Assembly (NCBI GenBank): GCA_903896925.1
Contig: CAITZM010000072.1
Location: 1-64,000, forward strand
DNA from: an uncultured Lentisphaerota bacterium
GTDB taxonomy: Bacteria; Verrucomicrobiota; Kiritimatiellia; CAIQIC01
Direction: 5' to 3'
Length of the DNA stretch: 64,000 nucleotides
The translations under genes and the position numbers were made by a program. The notes beneath the pieces were generated by a model. It searched no databases. It saw only the letters and a program-made list of their open reading frames with translations, and was not told where the DNA came from. This document shows positions 34,073-42,161 of the stretch, in pieces. Each line of letters begins with the position of its first letter. Position 1 is the first letter of the stretch.

Positions 34073-34159
34073 GTCATGCGCCGGGCCCGCTGTGCGGTGG
34101 CCCAGCGGGAACCGCAGAGAAACCAGTAAATTCGAAAAACAACACAGCGCCTCACTCCT

Positions 34160-34203
34160 CCGGCCGGCCCCGCCCCCCTTGGGGACACAGGCCGGCCGGT
34201 TTT
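34160..34203 (+). terminator. Rho-independent-type terminator after the PEP-CTERM gene
   Basis: Arms CCGGCCGGCC (34160-34169) and GGCCGGCCGG (34190-34199) pair perfectly across a 20-base loop and are followed by TTTTC. It lies 88 bases past the stop and separates the PEP-CTERM gene from the long sulfatase-glycosidase operon. Confidence 0.7.
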
Positions 34204-34311
34204 CTTGGGGAGATAATCAGGATCGCCTGCCACGGTGAATTACGAGCATACTGGACAGAGAATCTATCTCGCACATGCCGCGCTTGCAGGGCGGCGGGCC
34301 AAGGAGCGGCT

Positions 34312-35874
34312 ATGAAACTGGAAAGCGGAACAAACCGGCTGGAGTTTTTGCGGTGGGTGGCGTGCGCCGCGACCTTGCTTTTTTCAGCGGTGGGCATCCA
34401 AGGGCTGCCCGTCGCGCCCGGCCCGGCCGGAAACACCCCCCCGGGTTCACAAGCTTCTGATAAAACACCGCACCCACTCGACGGGGCTCGTTCGGCTGCG
34501 CTCACCTCGGATCGGGGCAGGCCCAACATCGTCTACATCCTGGCCGACGACCTCGGCTGGGCGGACGTGGGTTACCACGGGCCCGATATCAAAACGCCGC
34601 ACATCGACCAACTCGCCGCGGCCGGCGCCAGGCTGGAGTCGTTCTATGTCATGCCCGTCTGCACACCGACGCGCGCGGCCCTGATGACCGGCCGCTATCC
34701 GATCCGCTACGGGCTGCAATTCAACGTGCTTCGTCCGGCGTCGCAGCACGGGCTGCCGGTCGAGGAGCGCACCCTGCCTCAGGCTTTGCATGAGGCGGGC
34801 TACGAAACGGCTATCTGTGGCAAGTGGCACCTCGGCCATGCCAAGCCGGAACTCCTGCCCCTGCGGCGTGGCTTCGATCACCAGTATGGCCTCTTCCTCG
34901 GCATGTGCGATTATTTCACGCACATGGAAGGCGGCGCTTTCGACTGGCATCGCAACGACAAGGTCTGCCGCGACGAGGGCTACACCACGCATCTGATCGC
35001 GAAGGAAGCCATCCGCCTGATCGAACAGCGCGACCAGCGCAAGCCGCTCTTTCTATACCTTCCGTTCAACGCCGTGCACGGGCCGATCCAGGTGCCGGAA
35101 AGCTATGGCAAACCCTACGGGCATCTGACCGGACAGCGCCGGATCTATGCCGGCATGGTAGCCGCGATGGATGAAGGTATCGGACAGGTCCTGGCCGCCC
35201 TTGAAAAAGAAGGGCTGGGCGGCAACACGCTCGTCATCTTCTCCAGCGATAATGGAGGCCTGATCGGCAAAGGCGAACCGGCGGCGAGCAACGGGCCGCT
35301 CCGCGACGGCAAAGGTTCGCTCTACGAGGGCGGCACGCGCGTGCCGGCCTTTGCCACCTGGCCGGGGCGCATTCCGGCGGGCACCATCGTGAAGGAGCCG
35401 CTGCATATTGTGGATTGGTATCCTACGTTGCTGAAGCTGGCGGGCGCGCCGCTCGAGCAAAAGCTGCCGATCGACGGGCGCGATGCCTGGGCGACCATCA
35501 CGGACGGCAGGCCCTCGCCCCATGAGGCGCTGCTGCTCAATACCGTCGGGCGCATGGGCGCCATCCGCGCGGGCGACTGGAAGCTTTTGCGCAACGCCCT
35601 GACGGCCGAGGGCGAAGACCCCGAAGGCGCCGCGCACAAGAAGAACGCCTCCAAGGAGGAACGGCGGAAGAAAAATGCCGGGCCCGACGTTTTTGAGCTC
35701 TTCAACCTTGCGCAGGATCCCTGCGAAAAAACCAATCTCGCCGCGCAGCAGCCCGACAAGGTGCGGGATCTTTCCGGCCGGCTGGAGGCGTTCGCCAGAG
35801 CAGCCGTGCCGCCGACGCTCTCGCGTAAACCGGAAGGCTTCAAGACGCCGAAGGTGTGGGGCGAATTCGACTGA
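34312..35874 (+). CDS. Exported sulfatase
   Basis: A 520-residue S1-family sulfatase. The ATG at 34312 follows AAGGAG and gives the hydrophobic leader RLEFLRWVACAATLLFSAVG. A low-complexity linker (about residues 31-68) follows, with repeat-like DNA. The catalytic domain starts at RPNIVYILADDLGWADVGYH. The modification motif is Cys117-Thr-Pro-Thr-Arg then AALMTG; KWHLGH and SSDNGG supply other active-site residues. Sequence style is close to N-acetylgalactosamine-6- or arylsulfatase A-like enzymes, but substrate cannot be read. The C-terminus ends GFKTPKVWGEFD. It is the first gene of the long plus-strand operon, after a terminator, so a promoter should lie at 34206-34300. Confidence 0.93.
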   Translation: MKLESGTNRLEFLRWVACAATLLFSAVGIQGLPVAPGPAGNTPPGSQASDKTPHPLDGARSAALTSDRGRPNIVYILADDLGWADVGYHGPDIKTPHIDQLAAAGARLESFYVMPVCTPTRAALMTGRYPIRYGLQFNVLRPASQHGLPVEERTLPQALHEAGYETAICGKWHLGHAKPELLPLRRGFDHQYGLFLGMCDYFTHMEGGAFDWHRNDKVCRDEGYTTHLIAKEAIRLIEQRDQRKPLFLYLPFNAVHGPIQVPESYGKPYGHLTGQRRIYAGMVAAMDEGIGQVLAALEKEGLGGNTLVIFSSDNGGLIGKGEPAASNGPLRDGKGSLYEGGTRVPAFATWPGRIPAGTIVKEPLHIVDWYPTLLKLAGAPLEQKLPIDGRDAWATITDGRPSPHEALLLNTVGRMGAIRAGDWKLLRNALTAEGEDPEGAAHKKNASKEERRKKNAGPDVFELFNLAQDPCEKTNLAAQQPDKVRDLSGRLEAFARAAVPPTLSRKPEGFKTPKVWGEFD

Positions 35875-35939
35875 AGAAAGCGCGCGCGGTGGTGCGCTAA
35901 ACGAAAGCTCCAGCCGTTGTCCGCAGGAGAGCAGGAAGC

Positions 35940-37442
35940 ATGAATACACGCCGTGATTTTTTAAAGTGGGCCGGTCTCGGCGCGGTCGCGCTGGGTGTGC
36001 CGGGCTTGGGGAAGCCAGCCCCGCTTTCCCCGGCCCTGGGCGCCGCCCCCGCCAAGACTCCGCCGGTCAAGAACAGCGCGCTGCGCCGGCCCAATGTGCT
36101 GTTTCTCATCGTGGACGATCTGACCACGACGCTCGGCTGCTACGGCGACCGCGATGCGCACACGCCGCACATGGATGCGCTCGCGGCGCGCGGCGTGCGC
36201 TTCGACCGCGCCTACACGCAGTTCTCCCTGTGCAATCCGTCGCGCTGCTCGTTCCTCACGGGTTGCTACCCGGAACGCACGCAGGTCTATGACCTTGTCA
36301 CGAGCCTGCGCGTCGGGTTGCCGGGTGCGGTCACGCTGCCGCAGCATTTCAAGAACTCCGGTTATATCGCGGGGCGCATCGGCAAGGTGTTTCATGTGCC
36401 CGATCCGAAGACAAAGCTTGAGGTGGAAACGGGCGCCGCGCTGCACAAGGATAACGTCATCCTCGACGAGGCGAAACTGGCCGAGGCGAGCGAGGGCGAC
36501 CTCTCTGACCCGCCGCACACCACGCCCCACGGCAAGGCCTACAACCGCTGCTACGCCCCGTCGTCGCATCCCGACAGCGATTTCACCGACTACAAAATAG
36601 CCGGGGATGCCATCAAGACGCTGGAAGAATTCAAGGACAAGACCTTCTTCCTCGCCGTGGGTTTCATCCGGCCGCACACGCCCTACGTGGCACCGCGGCG
36701 GTTCTTTGAGCTGTTCGATCCTCAGAAAATCTACATACCCTACTACTATCAGCCCGGGGGCGAAGACCTCACGCATACGCCCAAGGCGGCACTGCGGCCC
36801 AACAACAACGTCTTCAGCTATCAGGCCGCCAGCCTGAAGGAGGCGCGCGAGGCGCGCCGCGCCTACCACGCCTCGACCGCGTGGGTGGACTCGCAGGTCG
36901 GTCGCGTGCTCGCGAAACTCAAGGAATTGCACCTCGACGAGAACACGATCGTGCTCCTGACCGGCGATCACGGCTACCAACTCGGCGAGCACGGCCTCTG
37001 GGCCAAGCAGACGCTCTTCGAGGAAGGCACGCATGTGCCGCTGATAGTGGCCGGGCCGGGCGTGACGCCCGGCGTGTGCGCGGGCCTCGTCGAGCAGGTG
37101 GATATCTTCCCGACGCTGGCCGGGCTCGCGGGTCTCGACATACCGAAGACCGTGCAGGGTATGACGCTGCAACCGCTGCTCGCCGACCCGTCCATGCCGG
37201 GCAAACCGATGGTATTCAGCACGATGGAATCTACGCACACCAAACTGATGGGGCGCCGCGTGAACGACGGACGCTTCCGTTACATCGAATGGGACGACGG
37301 CCGCGGGGGCCGCCAGCTCTACGATCACGCAAGCGATCCGCACGAACTGAACAACCTTGCCGACCTCCCACAGCACGCCGGGCGCGTCCAGCAGATGCAC
37401 GAACAGTTGGCGCAGCACGTCAAAGACGTAAGGAGCAAATGA
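35940..37442 (+). CDS. Tat-exported sulfatase, iduronate-2-sulfatase-like
   Basis: A 500-residue sulfatase with a Tat leader (MNTRRDFLKWAGLGAVALGV). The catalytic domain begins RPNVLFLIVDDLTTTLGCYG. The modification motif is Cys98-Asn-Pro-Ser-Arg then CSFLTG. Other active-site parts are FIRPHTPYVAPRRF and LTGDHGYQLGEHGLWAKQTL. The VDDL start, the GYQLGEHGLW segment and the late YIEWDDGRGG block resemble iduronate-2-sulfatase-type enzymes. This would fit a uronic-acid-containing glycan, but specificity is inferred. GCAGGAGAGCAGGAAGC precedes the ATG. The stop overlaps a possible ATG of the next gene, so the two are probably coupled. Confidence 0.93.
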   Translation: MNTRRDFLKWAGLGAVALGVPGLGKPAPLSPALGAAPAKTPPVKNSALRRPNVLFLIVDDLTTTLGCYGDRDAHTPHMDALAARGVRFDRAYTQFSLCNPSRCSFLTGCYPERTQVYDLVTSLRVGLPGAVTLPQHFKNSGYIAGRIGKVFHVPDPKTKLEVETGAALHKDNVILDEAKLAEASEGDLSDPPHTTPHGKAYNRCYAPSSHPDSDFTDYKIAGDAIKTLEEFKDKTFFLAVGFIRPHTPYVAPRRFFELFDPQKIYIPYYYQPGGEDLTHTPKAALRPNNNVFSYQAASLKEAREARRAYHASTAWVDSQVGRVLAKLKELHLDENTIVLLTGDHGYQLGEHGLWAKQTLFEEGTHVPLIVAGPGVTPGVCAGLVEQVDIFPTLAGLAGLDIPKTVQGMTLQPLLADPSMPGKPMVFSTMESTHTKLMGRRVNDGRFRYIEWDDGRGGRQLYDHASDPHELNNLADLPQHAGRVQQMHEQLAQHVKDVRSK

Positions 37443-37444
37443 GC

Positions 37445-39136
37445 ATGAAAAATATCATCCTGTCGCTGTTCGCATTCGGCCTCACTTGCAGCGCAGCGCC
37501 GTTGGCCGTCGTCAACGGGGACTTCAGCGACCTCGCGGGGCTGACCCGGAAGCCGGATGGCTGGTATGCAGGATTGCCGCAGGGCTGGTCCGGCTCCGAG
37601 GGCAGCTATGCGGTTCACGCCAAGCGCGGCGCGACACCGCCCGCATGCAATGTGTCCAATCTTGGTTTCTTCCGCCAGCAGGTTGGGGTGCTGGAACAGG
37701 CATCGGACATCACGCTCACCTTCGACGTGTCCGAACCGTGGAAGCCGGATGTGCTGCTCAACGCCACGCTCCTCGACGGAAATCTGCTGGAGCTGGCTGC
37801 CGGCGATTTCAAGGTCGGCGTCAAACAGCAGCTGGTGGCTCGTGGCGTTCCGGCGGGCACGACCATCATCATCGGCTTCCAGGCTGCGAAGTCCACGCCG
37901 GGGCTGGATAACGTTTCCGTCTCGGTGCAACCGGCGACGTCTGCGCCCGCGGGCGCGGTGGCGCAATCGAATGCGAAAATCACGGTGGCGAGTTATTACT
38001 TTGGCAACTATCACCACGGCGATCCGCGCAACGTGAAGATGAAAGGCCAGGACTGGGACGAGTGGGAACTGGTCAAAGCGGCGAAGCCGCGCTTCCCCGG
38101 TCATCAGCAGCCGAACGTGCCGCTCTGGGGCTACACCGATGAATCCGATCCGAAGGCCATGGAGCAGAAGATCGCCGCCGCCGCCGATCACGGCATCGAG
38201 GCGTTCATCTTCGACTGGTATTACTACGATGACGGGCCGTTCCTCGACCGTCCGATTGACCTCGGCTTCCTCAAAGCCGCGAACAACAGCCGCCTCAAGT
38301 TCGCGTTCATGTGGGCTAATCACGACTGGATCGAACTGCATCCCTACACCAAGGGCGCGCCGCGCAAGGTGTTGTTCCCCGGCACGGTGACGCCGGCGAA
38401 TTTCGAGAAAATCTGTGCGCACGTCATCAACGATTACTTCAAGCATCCGTCCTACTGGAAGATCGAGGGCAAGCCCTACTTCTCCTTCTACGACCTGAGC
38501 AAGCTGCTGGAGAATTTCGGCTCGGTGGCAGCGGCGCGCGCCGCGTTGGATAAATTCCGCGCGCAGGTCAAGGCCGCCGGTTTCCCCGGCCTGCATCTCA
38601 ACGCCGTGGCGTGGGGCCAGCCCATATTGCCCAACGAGAAAGTGCCGGTGGATGCCGCCAGGCTGGTGCACGACCTGGGGTTCGATTCCGTCACCTCCTA
38701 TGTGTGGATTCATCATGTGCATCTGCTCCAGCAGGCGACCGACTATAACCTCGTGCGCGACGGCTACTTCAACTATTGGAATGGCGCGATGAAGAAGTTC
38801 GGCCTGCCCTTCTTCCCGAACGTCACGATGGGATGGGACCCCAGCCCGCGCTGCGACCAGCGCGACAAGTTCGACGCGTCCGGCTATCCCTTCACCAACA
38901 CTATTGGCGGCAACACGCCGGAGCGCTTCAAGGAAGCGCTCGCCATGACCAAGCGCCGTCTGCTCGCGCAGCCGGACTCCGCCGGCCCGCGCATCTTGAA
39001 CATCAACTGCTGGAACGAATGGACCGAAGGCAGCTACCTCGAACCCGACCAGCGCAACGGCATGAAATATCTTGAGGCCATCCGCGACGTCTTCGGCGTC
39101 GCCCCCGCCGTAAAACAAGTCATCCCTCAGCGATGA
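37445..39136 (+). CDS. WbsX/GH99-like glycoside hydrolase with N-terminal binding domain
   Basis: A 563-residue exported protein. The ATG at 37445 is at the best distance from AAGGAG; an ATG at 37439 is only three bases from it. Signal peptide MKNIILSLFAFGLTCSA; residues about 20-165 form a beta-sandwich opening VVNGDFSDLAGLTRKPDGW. The main domain begins ITVASYYFGNYHHGD and carries WbsX/GH99-like motifs: YTDESDPKAMEQKIAAAADH, GIEAFIFDWYYYDDGPFL, MWANHDW, and the hallmark NINCWNEWTEGSYLEPD near the end. Relatives are assigned to mannan-type endo hydrolases or to proteins tied to O-antigen rhamnan clusters. Here a role in cleaving the rhamnose-rich target is plausible but not shown. Confidence 0.85.
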   Translation: MKNIILSLFAFGLTCSAAPLAVVNGDFSDLAGLTRKPDGWYAGLPQGWSGSEGSYAVHAKRGATPPACNVSNLGFFRQQVGVLEQASDITLTFDVSEPWKPDVLLNATLLDGNLLELAAGDFKVGVKQQLVARGVPAGTTIIIGFQAAKSTPGLDNVSVSVQPATSAPAGAVAQSNAKITVASYYFGNYHHGDPRNVKMKGQDWDEWELVKAAKPRFPGHQQPNVPLWGYTDESDPKAMEQKIAAAADHGIEAFIFDWYYYDDGPFLDRPIDLGFLKAANNSRLKFAFMWANHDWIELHPYTKGAPRKVLFPGTVTPANFEKICAHVINDYFKHPSYWKIEGKPYFSFYDLSKLLENFGSVAAARAALDKFRAQVKAAGFPGLHLNAVAWGQPILPNEKVPVDAARLVHDLGFDSVTSYVWIHHVHLLQQATDYNLVRDGYFNYWNGAMKKFGLPFFPNVTMGWDPSPRCDQRDKFDASGYPFTNTIGGNTPERFKEALAMTKRRLLAQPDSAGPRILNINCWNEWTEGSYLEPDQRNGMKYLEAIRDVFGVAPAVKQVIPQR

Positions 39137-39140
39137 ATTA

Positions 39141-40721
39141 ATGAAACGACTCGCTCTCATCGCTCTGTTATTGGCGTCGGCCTCGTCTCTTCAAGCTGCC
39201 GATCCGCCAATCCGCAATGCCCCCAACATCCTGTTGATCGTCGCCGATGATCTCGGCTACGGCGACATCTCCTGCTACAACCCGCAGGCGAAATTCAAGA
39301 CGCCGAACGTGGACCGGCTCGCGACGCAGGGGACGCGCTTCACTGACGTGCATACGCCCACGAGCGTCTGCACGCCGACGCGCTACGGCATTCTCACGGG
39401 CCGTCACTCGTGGCGCACGCGGCTCCAGCGCGGCGTGCTCAACGACTATGACGCGCCGCTGATCGCGCCGGGGCGGCTCACGCTGCCCGCGCTGCTCGGG
39501 CAGCATGGCTACCGCACGGCGTGCGTGGGCAAGTGGCACCTCGGTTTCGACTGGAACATCGCGGCACGCGACCTGCCGTTGTTCAAATTCGGCTATCGCA
39601 AGGGCGTGCCGGCCGAGGCCACGGAGGCGCAGCGCGCGGCATGGCAGACGGCGTTCTCGCGGCCGCTGGGTGGCGGGCCGGTGCAGCGCGGTTTCCACTC
39701 CTACTTCGGCCCCGATGTGCCGAACATGCCGCCTTACGGCTTTATCCGTGACGACAAACTGATCGCCGTGCCCACGGTTATGAAACCCGCCGGCGACATC
39801 TCCGACACCGGAAACAAGACCACCACCGGCCCGGCGGGCCCGATGGTCGCGGGCTATGAGTTCGATCAGATCATGCCTTCGCTCGTGCGCGAGGCCGAGG
39901 AGGTCATCGCGCGTGGCGCCCAAACGAAGCAGCCGTTCTTCCTCTACTTCGCGCTCACCGCGCCGCATTTCCCGGTCGTGCCCTCGGCGGGCTTCAAGGG
40001 GAAGAGCGGCGTGGGCGAACTCGCCGACTTCATCATCGAGACCGATGCCGCGCTCGGTCACGTCATGGCCGCGCTCGAAAAGAATGGCATCGCCGACAAC
40101 ACGCTCCTGATTTTCACCAGCGACAACGGGCCCGCCGGCAACAGCCGCACGCCGCTCAACAAGGCCGGCCACAGCGGCAGCGGTCCGCTGCGCGGCGCGA
40201 AGGCTTCAATCTACGAGGGCGGGCACCGCGTCCCGTTCGTCGCGCGCTGGCCCGGTCACACGCCTGCCGGCGTCGTGTCTGATGAACTCATCTGCCAGAC
40301 CACCTTCATGGCGACGTGCGCCGAGTTGCTCGGCGCGAAATTGCCGGACGCAGCCGCTGAAGACAGCTACAGCATGTTGCCGCTGCTGCGCGGCGAGAAG
40401 CCCGCGCTGCCGACGCATACCGCCGTGATTCACAACCCCGGCGCGCGCCTGTTCGCCATCCGGCAGGGGCCGCTGAAGCTGATCGTCATGCCGGACGGCA
40501 ACGACGAACTCTATGATCTCGCCGACGATCTCGGCGAAACGAAGAACGTGATCGCAGGGCATCGCGAGAAGGCCGCTGAACTCACCGCGCTGCTCAAACG
40601 CTGGCTTGAAACCGGCCGCAGCACGCCCGGCGCGCCGCAGCCCAACGATGTCCCGGTCTCATTGCGCGACCCCACTGCGCCGGTCAACGACCGTGCACAA
40701 TCCCTCCGGTCCACCCCATGA
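39141..40721 (+). CDS. Exported sulfatase
   Basis: A 526-residue S1-family sulfatase with a Sec signal (MKRLALIALLLASASSLQAA). The catalytic domain opens APNILLIVADDLGYGDISCY. The motif is Cys77-Thr-Pro-Thr-Arg then YGILTG; CVGKWHLGFDWN and FTSDNGPAGNSR follow. The long middle segment with GYRKGVPAEATEAQ and GPVQRGFHSYFGPDVPNMPP is typical of arylsulfatase A-like polysaccharide sulfatases in PVC genomes. It starts 4 bases after the WbsX-like stop and overlaps the beta-helix gene by 4 bases at its own end, so it sits inside the operon. Confidence 0.93.
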   Translation: MKRLALIALLLASASSLQAADPPIRNAPNILLIVADDLGYGDISCYNPQAKFKTPNVDRLATQGTRFTDVHTPTSVCTPTRYGILTGRHSWRTRLQRGVLNDYDAPLIAPGRLTLPALLGQHGYRTACVGKWHLGFDWNIAARDLPLFKFGYRKGVPAEATEAQRAAWQTAFSRPLGGGPVQRGFHSYFGPDVPNMPPYGFIRDDKLIAVPTVMKPAGDISDTGNKTTTGPAGPMVAGYEFDQIMPSLVREAEEVIARGAQTKQPFFLYFALTAPHFPVVPSAGFKGKSGVGELADFIIETDAALGHVMAALEKNGIADNTLLIFTSDNGPAGNSRTPLNKAGHSGSGPLRGAKASIYEGGHRVPFVARWPGHTPAGVVSDELICQTTFMATCAELLGAKLPDAAAEDSYSMLPLLRGEKPALPTHTAVIHNPGARLFAIRQGPLKLIVMPDGNDELYDLADDLGETKNVIAGHREKAAELTALLKRWLETGRSTPGAPQPNDVPVSLRDPTAPVNDRAQSLRSTP

Positions 40722-42061
40722 AACGACACACCATACTTGCCCTGGCCTTGCTGCTCGCGGTTGCCCGCGCAGCGGAACCCGCGCCGACGAAGGCAACGGA
40801 TGTGCCCGCCATCTCCGCGGTGCTCACCGACTATGGCGCGGATGCGCGCGGCGAGCGCGATTCCTCCGAGGCGTTCGCGCGCGTGATGATCGCCGCCGGC
40901 ACCAACCGGCACATCCGCATCAGCATCCCTCCGGGACGTTACCGCCTTGCCAGCCGCGTCCTGCTCACCGCCGCGGGCAACAACAGCACTTACGGCCTGC
41001 ACATCCAGGGCGCCGGCGAGAACGTCACCGAGTTGCTGGTGGATAACGCCGAGGGCGGAATCGCATTCGTCGGCAAGCACCTCACGCGCATGAGCGTGAT
41101 CGTTTCCGATCTCTCACTGGTGGCGGCGCGCAACAGCGCGGGCACGGCGCTCTCCTTCGACACCGCCAACGCCGGCGTGCAGAACGATCGCCAGTTCACC
41201 GCGCGCGACCTCACCATCCGCGGCGAGAAGTTCGACCGCGGCCACTTCAACACCGCCGTCCACGTGCGCAACGCGTGGTTCACGCTGCTGCACAACATCA
41301 AGGTCACGCAGCAATATCAGCCGGCCATCCGCGACCAGGCGTTCAACACCGTGTACAATTTTCTGCTGGAGGATTGCTACAGCCCGAGCCTCACCGACTG
41401 CCGAGCGCTCGGCGGCCGTTACGGACTGGTCCATCGCGCCGAAAAGATGAAACCGGATGCGCCGGAGGATGGCATCATCCGCGGCTGCTATTTCGTCGGG
41501 CAGGCCGAGGGCATCGTCGTGGACATGAAGAAGGCCGCAGGCGAATGGCCGGAGCCGGGGTTGCACATTACTGATTGCCATGTGGCCTATCGCGATCAGG
41601 GCCTCAACATCCTCGGCGTGCAGCAGGCGAATATCAGCCACTGCCTGTTCTATTGCCTCGATCGCACCGGCACGCCGTGGCACCAACCCGACGAACTGCC
41701 GGTGCCGGGCGGCACCAAGGAGAAGCGCCGCGACTACGAACCGCGCGACATCAACCTCGAGTTCGGCGCGAACTTCGTCATTGATGGCAACATCTTCACC
41801 GAGCCGGCGAATCCCAACCGCGTCGGCGTGCGCATCGGCCCGCGTTCAGGCCACATCCTGATTTCCGGCAATCAATTCAACCTGAGCGGCACCGCCATCA
41901 AGAACGAATCGAGCGAGCCAAGCTATGCCTCCGGCAACACCTTCGGCGGCAAGCCCGACTGGTCCGCCGGCATCACGCCCTATGCCGACGCGCCGCACAC
42001 GTTGGCCGCGCGCGATTTCCCGCCCCCGGCCCGCGGGTCACAAACCGGAGGCCGGCCATGA
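40718..42061 (+). CDS. Exported right-handed beta-helix protein (pectate-lyase-like)
   Basis: A 447-residue protein with signal peptide MKRHTILALALLLAVARAAE. The start of the mature part, LTDYGADARGERDSSEAF, resembles the opening of pectate-lyase-superfamily beta-helices (GH28/PL-type). Further on are many short strands with Asn turns and lone motifs such as RISIPPGRYRLAS and DGNIFTEPANPNRVGVRIG. No lyase or GH28 catalytic motif was recognised, so it may bind or cut a polysaccharide by an unassigned mechanism. The ATG overlaps the upstream sulfatase stop (ATGA), and the stop overlaps the first possible ATG of the next gene. Confidence 0.82.
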   Translation: MKRHTILALALLLAVARAAEPAPTKATDVPAISAVLTDYGADARGERDSSEAFARVMIAAGTNRHIRISIPPGRYRLASRVLLTAAGNNSTYGLHIQGAGENVTELLVDNAEGGIAFVGKHLTRMSVIVSDLSLVAARNSAGTALSFDTANAGVQNDRQFTARDLTIRGEKFDRGHFNTAVHVRNAWFTLLHNIKVTQQYQPAIRDQAFNTVYNFLLEDCYSPSLTDCRALGGRYGLVHRAEKMKPDAPEDGIIRGCYFVGQAEGIVVDMKKAAGEWPEPGLHITDCHVAYRDQGLNILGVQQANISHCLFYCLDRTGTPWHQPDELPVPGGTKEKRRDYEPRDINLEFGANFVIDGNIFTEPANPNRVGVRIGPRSGHILISGNQFNLSGTAIKNESSEPSYASGNTFGGKPDWSAGITPYADAPHTLAARDFPPPARGSQTGGRP

Positions 42062-42082
42062 TTTGCCACCTCGCGCTGTTGC

Positions 42083-42161
42083 GCCGGGTCGGTGACCCGG
42101 CCTACAAAAAACGAAAGCAATTCAAGTGTATGCCGCGTGACCTCACGCGGCGTCTGACGCC
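42083..42161 (+). repeat. Stack of hairpins around the start of the chimeric glycosidase gene
   Basis: GCCGGGTC and GACCCGGC pair at 42083-42101. GCCGCGTGA and TCACGCGGC pair at 42132-42151, starting two bases inside the proposed ATG at 42130. GGCGTC and GACGCC pair at 42149-42161. They look like intergenic repeat units that have merged with the 5' end of a gene, and the second could mask the start codon in RNA. Confidence 0.7.

Noticed and set aside
35961-37418. Long minus-strand frames opposite the sulfatase genes (also 37325-39160 and 42661-44598)
   Set aside because: Typical shadows of GC-rich genes; the plus-strand proteins carry catalytic motifs and leaders.
40718-42061. Calling the beta-helix protein an ulvan or pectate lyase
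   Set aside because: Only the fold-level opening motif is visible; no catalytic residues of a named lyase family could be placed.
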